From the NCBI GenBank assembly GCA_030248065.1, contig JASAMV010004042.1, forward strand, positions 1-64,000: a stretch of DNA of 64,000 bases. Reading direction: 5' to 3'. The notes beneath the pieces are model-generated. The model ran no database searches and had not been told where the DNA came from. It saw only the letters and a program-made list of their open reading frames with translations. How positions within the stretch are numbered: position 1 is the stretch's first letter; each line of letters begins with the position of its first letter. The position numbers and the translations under genes were made by a program. Shown piece after piece: positions 61,301 through 64,000 of this stretch. This DNA is from Rhynchonema sp. JSB1_4 (lineage: Eukaryota > Nematoda > Chromadorea > Monhysterida > Xyalidae).

Positions 61301-63400
61301 AGTCGAACGATGATGTTGATATCGGCACAGCCACACACCTGGAGTCAATCGTTCTGTGGTCCGCCTTCTTCAGTCACGTTATCAGAACAAGCACTTTTCG
61401 TGATTATGGAGAACCTTCACAGTCAGGACCAGGGACCAAAATATGGATAGATACTGCACCTGCTCCAGTTCACTGTATATTGCATGTTTGGTCAAAAAGG
61501 AACGCAGTATCGTATCAAATGGAAATTATTTACATTGCAATTCATCATATACCACTGCAGCAAACAAAAATAATTCCTCAATTCCTCCTCCTCCTGACCG
61601 ACGAACCTTTTCCAGCGAAGCATGTGCACATAGGTAATCAATATCAACTCCGGGCAGAAGTGGACAAAGTGTGAATGTCACCGTCAATGGCGCTAGTTTC
61701 TGCAATTCGATTTGCTTTTTTATTTGGCCAGATTACCTGAAAACCATAGCACATAAGATGGGAGGGCTCTGTTAATTCACTTGTATCCCACTTTCCGGTG
61801 GCGCCTTATTGATCACTGACTTAAATGTGAAAAAAAAATTGTTCCATACATACCCCCAATATTCTCTTATGATCTCATATATTCGTGCATTTACTCATCA
61901 GCACATGGGTATTATATCATTTAAAGCTGCTGGTCAACAACCCTTCGACCGCGCTTGATCTAGGGGGTAGAATATATAAACAAAGTTTGGACATCGTGTT
62001 ACTCGACCCTAATCTGGCGAGCCGATTGGTTGCTTCCTGATGTTTCACGGCCACGTTGAAGTTTGCACCTGGTGAAAAAACCGAAAAAATTTGAAACGCT
62101 GCTGTGACACGAATAGGCTGTTTCAAAGTTTGATACTAAAGTGACAGCAACCTCCAACATTGTGGCAAAAACCGCAATGCACAATAGCTATTGAAACGTC
62201 CGCATTGTTGAATAAAAAAATAAAAGATTTCAGAAACCTGGTCATTTTTTGCTAGGATTTTCTACTCGTGTAATTTTAAGCATCTGTGGTAAATGAAATA
62301 AGTTGTCAATTACAAATAAAAATCCTCTAATTATCAAGTTCCTTGTTTGTGCTTCCCAGTTTTCAAAACCCTACACAGCTCACACAATGTTTACCACAAC
62401 ATGCGCAAGGCAGCCATTCTCAAAGCGCACACACAACGACAATACACAGACGGCACAGCGATAACACAGCAATGTTTCACAGCTGGCCAGCTTTGTGTGT
62501 GCGCGCATTGGAAAGGCTGCCTTGCGCATGTTGTGGTAAACATTGTGTGAGCTGTGTAGGGTTTTGAAAACTGGGTAGCACAAACAAGGAACTTGATAAT
62601 TAGATGATTTTTATTTGTAATTGACAACTTATTTCATTCACCACAGATGCTTAAAATTACACGAGTACAAAATCCTAGCAAAAAATGACCAGGTTTCTGA
62701 AACCATTTATTTTTTTTATTCAACAATGCGGACGTTTCAATAGCTATTGTGCACTGCGGTTTTTGTCACAATGTTGGAGGTTGCTGTCACTCCAGTATCA
62801 AACTTTGAAGCAGCCTATTCGTGTCACAGCAGCGTTTCAAATTTTTTCGGTTTTTTTCACCAGGTGCAAACTTCAACGTGGCCGTGAAACATCAGGAAGC
62901 AACCAATCGGCTGGCCAGATTAGGGTCGAGTAACACGATGTCCAAACTTTGTTTATATATACTACCCCCCAAGATCAAGCGCGGTCGAAGGGTTGTTGAC
63001 CAGCACCTTTAATCGAGTGGCAAGCGTTGTGTACAAGACACCAGGCCTGACCAGATTGCTAATGTAACAAACTTCAGCCCATGACAATGCACCAAATCTG
63101 ACCCACCCTCAAATTTTGACGAGCTATTTCCACGGACGGCAAGAGACCAGCCACCGACACTTGGTTGCTTTTTTCAACATCTCGATTTTTGTTTGAGTCC
63201 GGAAAATGAATATGACAACCTGAAATTAAGTCGGCAAAATCATAACAACAAATTTCTTGGGTCGAAGCGAAGTTGAACGATGTAATGAACCTGTTTGTTT
63301 CATCACAGCCTGCGTGTTCTTGCCACCGCGACCAATGATATGAGAATGGTCGGTGTAGGAGACATCGATTTTTAATGTAACGCGTGTGTGCTGCAAGGCA
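55335..63400 (-). CDS. BICC1: Bicaudal-C (BICC1)-like KH and SAM RNA-binding protein, 5' end off window
   Basis: Read right to left: KH exon about 63394-63298 (LKIDVSYTDHSHIIGRGGKN, GxxG = GRGG); about 61705-61640 (LAPLTVTFTLCPLLPG); about 61335-61195 (DINIIVRLDRDR, TCVVRGSLHQESNIVRGV, KH-like); about 61120-61012 (LEILPSEQRRVCGIENRHMV, KH with degenerate GIEN loop); about 60960-60850; about 60780-60640 (GLLPVLMTFEMRES); about 60570-60475 (LRGAEYNLNNLYQVRNHLVG). Then a Pro/Ser-rich linker (60390-57800), KNWRVVGAERQNGMNDYQRQ and VWCGLGFSRTID (about 57410-57150, the conserved WSGLGFSKS-type motif), a Ser/Thr linker, and the SAM domain split between about 56044-55935 (FDDLLPSCETTDDVLATIGL) and about 55443-55335 (DFDAFLGLDESDLREMGLKV). 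Stop TGA at 55335. BICC1 binds mRNAs and polymerises through SAM. Exon borders approximate; several introns hold mobile elements. Confidence 0.93.
55554..55847. mobile_element. hAT-like element in the BICC1 SAM-domain intron
   Basis: Ends CAGTGCTGCAGCTGG (55554) and AGCAGCTACACCACTG (55847) are imperfect inverted repeats. Identical 8-mers GATCAATG flank both sides (55546-55553 and 55848-55855). Iterated motif: GGTACAGTAGGTAGG, GGTACAGTAGCTTCGG, GGTATTGCAGGCAGCG and GGTACAGCAGGTAGG. 294 bp, non-coding. It sits in the intron between the two SAM exons. Confidence 0.92.
58272..58306. repeat. Orphan CAGTGTAGTTCCTAGG hAT-like end
   Basis: A single left-type terminus is followed within 35 bp by a TTAA foldback element. 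No right end or target duplication is visible; probably truncated by later insertion. Located in a BICC1 intron. Confidence 0.5.
58313..58904. mobile_element. TTAA-flanked element, one-arm form (family 4)
   Basis: The left end reads AGGTGCTGGTTAACAACCCT just after TTTAA near 58306-58312, and the right end AGGGTTGTTAACCAGCAGCT just before TTTAA near 58900-58906. Ends pair over about 45 bp, including CGACCGCGCTTGATCTTGGG. The interior of about 500 bp is shared with each arm of the foldback at 61.9-63.0 kb. Frames inside (e.g. TTTTCAAAACCCTACACAGC region) are not genes. Confidence 0.8.
59930..60230. other. BICC1 intron: nothing recognised
   Basis: AT-rich intronic DNA between the exons near 59690-59530 (GYSHPYYGVEAPDELLGG) and 60390-60235 (SPMPLGAAPLTVNFDP). 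No repeat or alternative gene seen. Confidence 0.4.
61925..63008. mobile_element. TTAA-flanked ~1.08-kb foldback element (family 4, two-arm form)
   Basis: The left arm, from AGCTGCTGGTCAACAACCCT at about 61925, and the right arm, ending AGGGTTGTTGACCAGCACCT at about 63008, are reverse complements for roughly 490-500 bp around a loop of about 90 bp near 62420-62510 containing CAGACGGCACAGCGATAACA. TTTAA occurs outside both ends. Each arm matches the one-arm element at 58313-58904 at high identity. Located in a BICC1 intron between KH exons. Confidence 0.88.
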
Positions 63401-63574
63401 AGGGTCAAAAAGGCGAAGGACGGTCGAATCACCTCCGGGTTTTTATGGGAGAAGACAGAGGCAAGGCAAGTTTTCAATATCGCCTGGAAGGGGAGCGCTT
63501 CAAATGAGTTGAGATAGGTAGGCCCTTCTTTTGGGGCAGGCCATCTTTTTCAAGTGAATGTAAATAGCCCCGTG

Positions 63575-63950
63575 CAGTGTAGTTCCTGGTCCGGCGGGGA
63601 AATTAGTGCACCTCTCTGTGTAGTGGCAGGCAAATGGTTGCGAGGTACCCTTGGGGGGATGGATTCAGATGGTTGCATGCAAGGTACCCCCTAGCACCTA
63701 CCCAGCCTCCGGAACGTTGCAAGGTACCCCTGAGGTCCGAAAAGGGGTGTTTTTTGCTTGCACTATATTGCAAAATTGGCCAAATCCCCCCCCAGCCACA
63801 ATACTGACCTCTCTGGGGGGAATGCCTAATTTAGGCAAGTTGGGAAATTGGTGCACCCGGAGCCGGAGGGGAAATTAGTGTACCAGTGTACCTTGGTCGG
63901 GATAAATGGTGTATCCCAGGCGGGACCCCTCCCCTCCAGGACCTACACTG
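63575..63950. mobile_element. hAT-like element near the window end
   Basis: Termini CAGTGTAGTTCCTGG (63575) and CCAGGACCTACACTG (63950) are inverted with one mismatch. Internal iterations GGGGAAATTAGTGYACC (63594, 63868) and variants match the element at 226-604 at the other end of the window. A second iterated word, GCAAGGTACCCC, occurs at 63677 and 63718. I could not match an 8-bp target duplication (GCCCCGTG left, TGCTGTGA right). It lies 5' of the visible BICC1 exons, probably in an intron. Confidence 0.75.
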
Positions 63951-64000
63951 TGCTGTGACTGGGGGGGGCGGGGCCGGGGGGTCCCCCAATGGTACCCTAC

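Noticed and set aside
62343..62933. Several similar 60-82 codon frames on both strands sharing SKPYTAHTMFTTTCARQ
   Set aside because: They are mirror images in the two arms of the TTAA foldback element and recur in its one-arm relative. No protein family resemblance.

Overview
This window is eukaryotic nuclear DNA from an invertebrate animal. Almost every gene is split by introns of about 50 bp to several kb with GT..AG borders, and the recognisable proteins are animal families: PMPCB, TFAM, FKBP2, DEF8, AGGF1, BECN1, an NFE2L1/CNC-bZIP factor, PHF14, GPKOW, BICC1, a rhodopsin-type neuropeptide GPCR and two Ly6/uPAR (LU) proteins. Interrupted TTAGGC-type hexamers (the nematode telomere unit) occur twice, but both arrays lie inside repeat DNA. 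They are only a weak hint of nematode or related affinity, and I leave the lineage open.

Layout. 1-11.2 kb: the 3' part of PMPCB (+), whose roughly 7.9 kb intron holds an intronless GPCR gene on the same strand. 11.6-14.3 kb: a TFAM-like mitochondrial HMG-box protein (+), followed by a doubtful HMG-like locus (14.9-15.6 kb). 16.05-16.91 kb: FKBP2-type ER prolyl isomerase (+). 17.6-21.0 kb: DEF8 (-). 21.7-25.5 kb: AGGF1 (-). 25.9-27.0 and 31.5-33.3 kb: two related LU/three-finger GPI-type proteins (-), separated by about 4.5 kb of nested repeats. 33.8-36.7 kb: BECN1 (+), probably divergent from the second LU gene over a 453 bp gap. 37.0-41.1 kb: an NFE2L1-like CNC-bZIP factor (+). 41.9-48.8 kb: PHF14 (-), apparently continuing into exons with a Pipsqueak-type helix-turn-helix. 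50.2-54.3 kb: GPKOW (-). 55.3 kb to beyond 63.4 kb: BICC1 (-), with its 5' end off the window.

The genes are mostly unrelated housekeeping and regulatory genes: mitochondrial import and mtDNA packaging, ER folding, lysosome/autophagy (DEF8, BECN1), splicing (GPKOW), chromatin (PHF14), RNA binding (BICC1) and proteasome or oxidative stress (CNC factor). I see no operon logic and do not claim functional coupling.

The striking content is the repeat landscape in introns and spacers. (1) A non-autonomous hAT-like family with termini CAGTGTAGTTCCTGG / CCAGGAACTACACTG and 8-bp target duplications (read directly at five loci, two of them with one mismatch). Each copy carries its own iterated internal motif, and one copy is only 56 bp long. 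(2) TTAA-flanked foldback elements of several unrelated sequence families, two of them abutting and sharing one TTAA. (3) Short intronic repeats built on TATCAAACTTGGTGATCGG and on a CTGACGATGWCCTGGTGCAC..TGTGAAAACA module. No transposase gene is visible, so all of these would be mobilised in trans. Exon borders given for PMPCB, TFAM, BECN1, FKBP2 and the second LU gene keep reading frame through every junction. Borders for the other genes are approximate.
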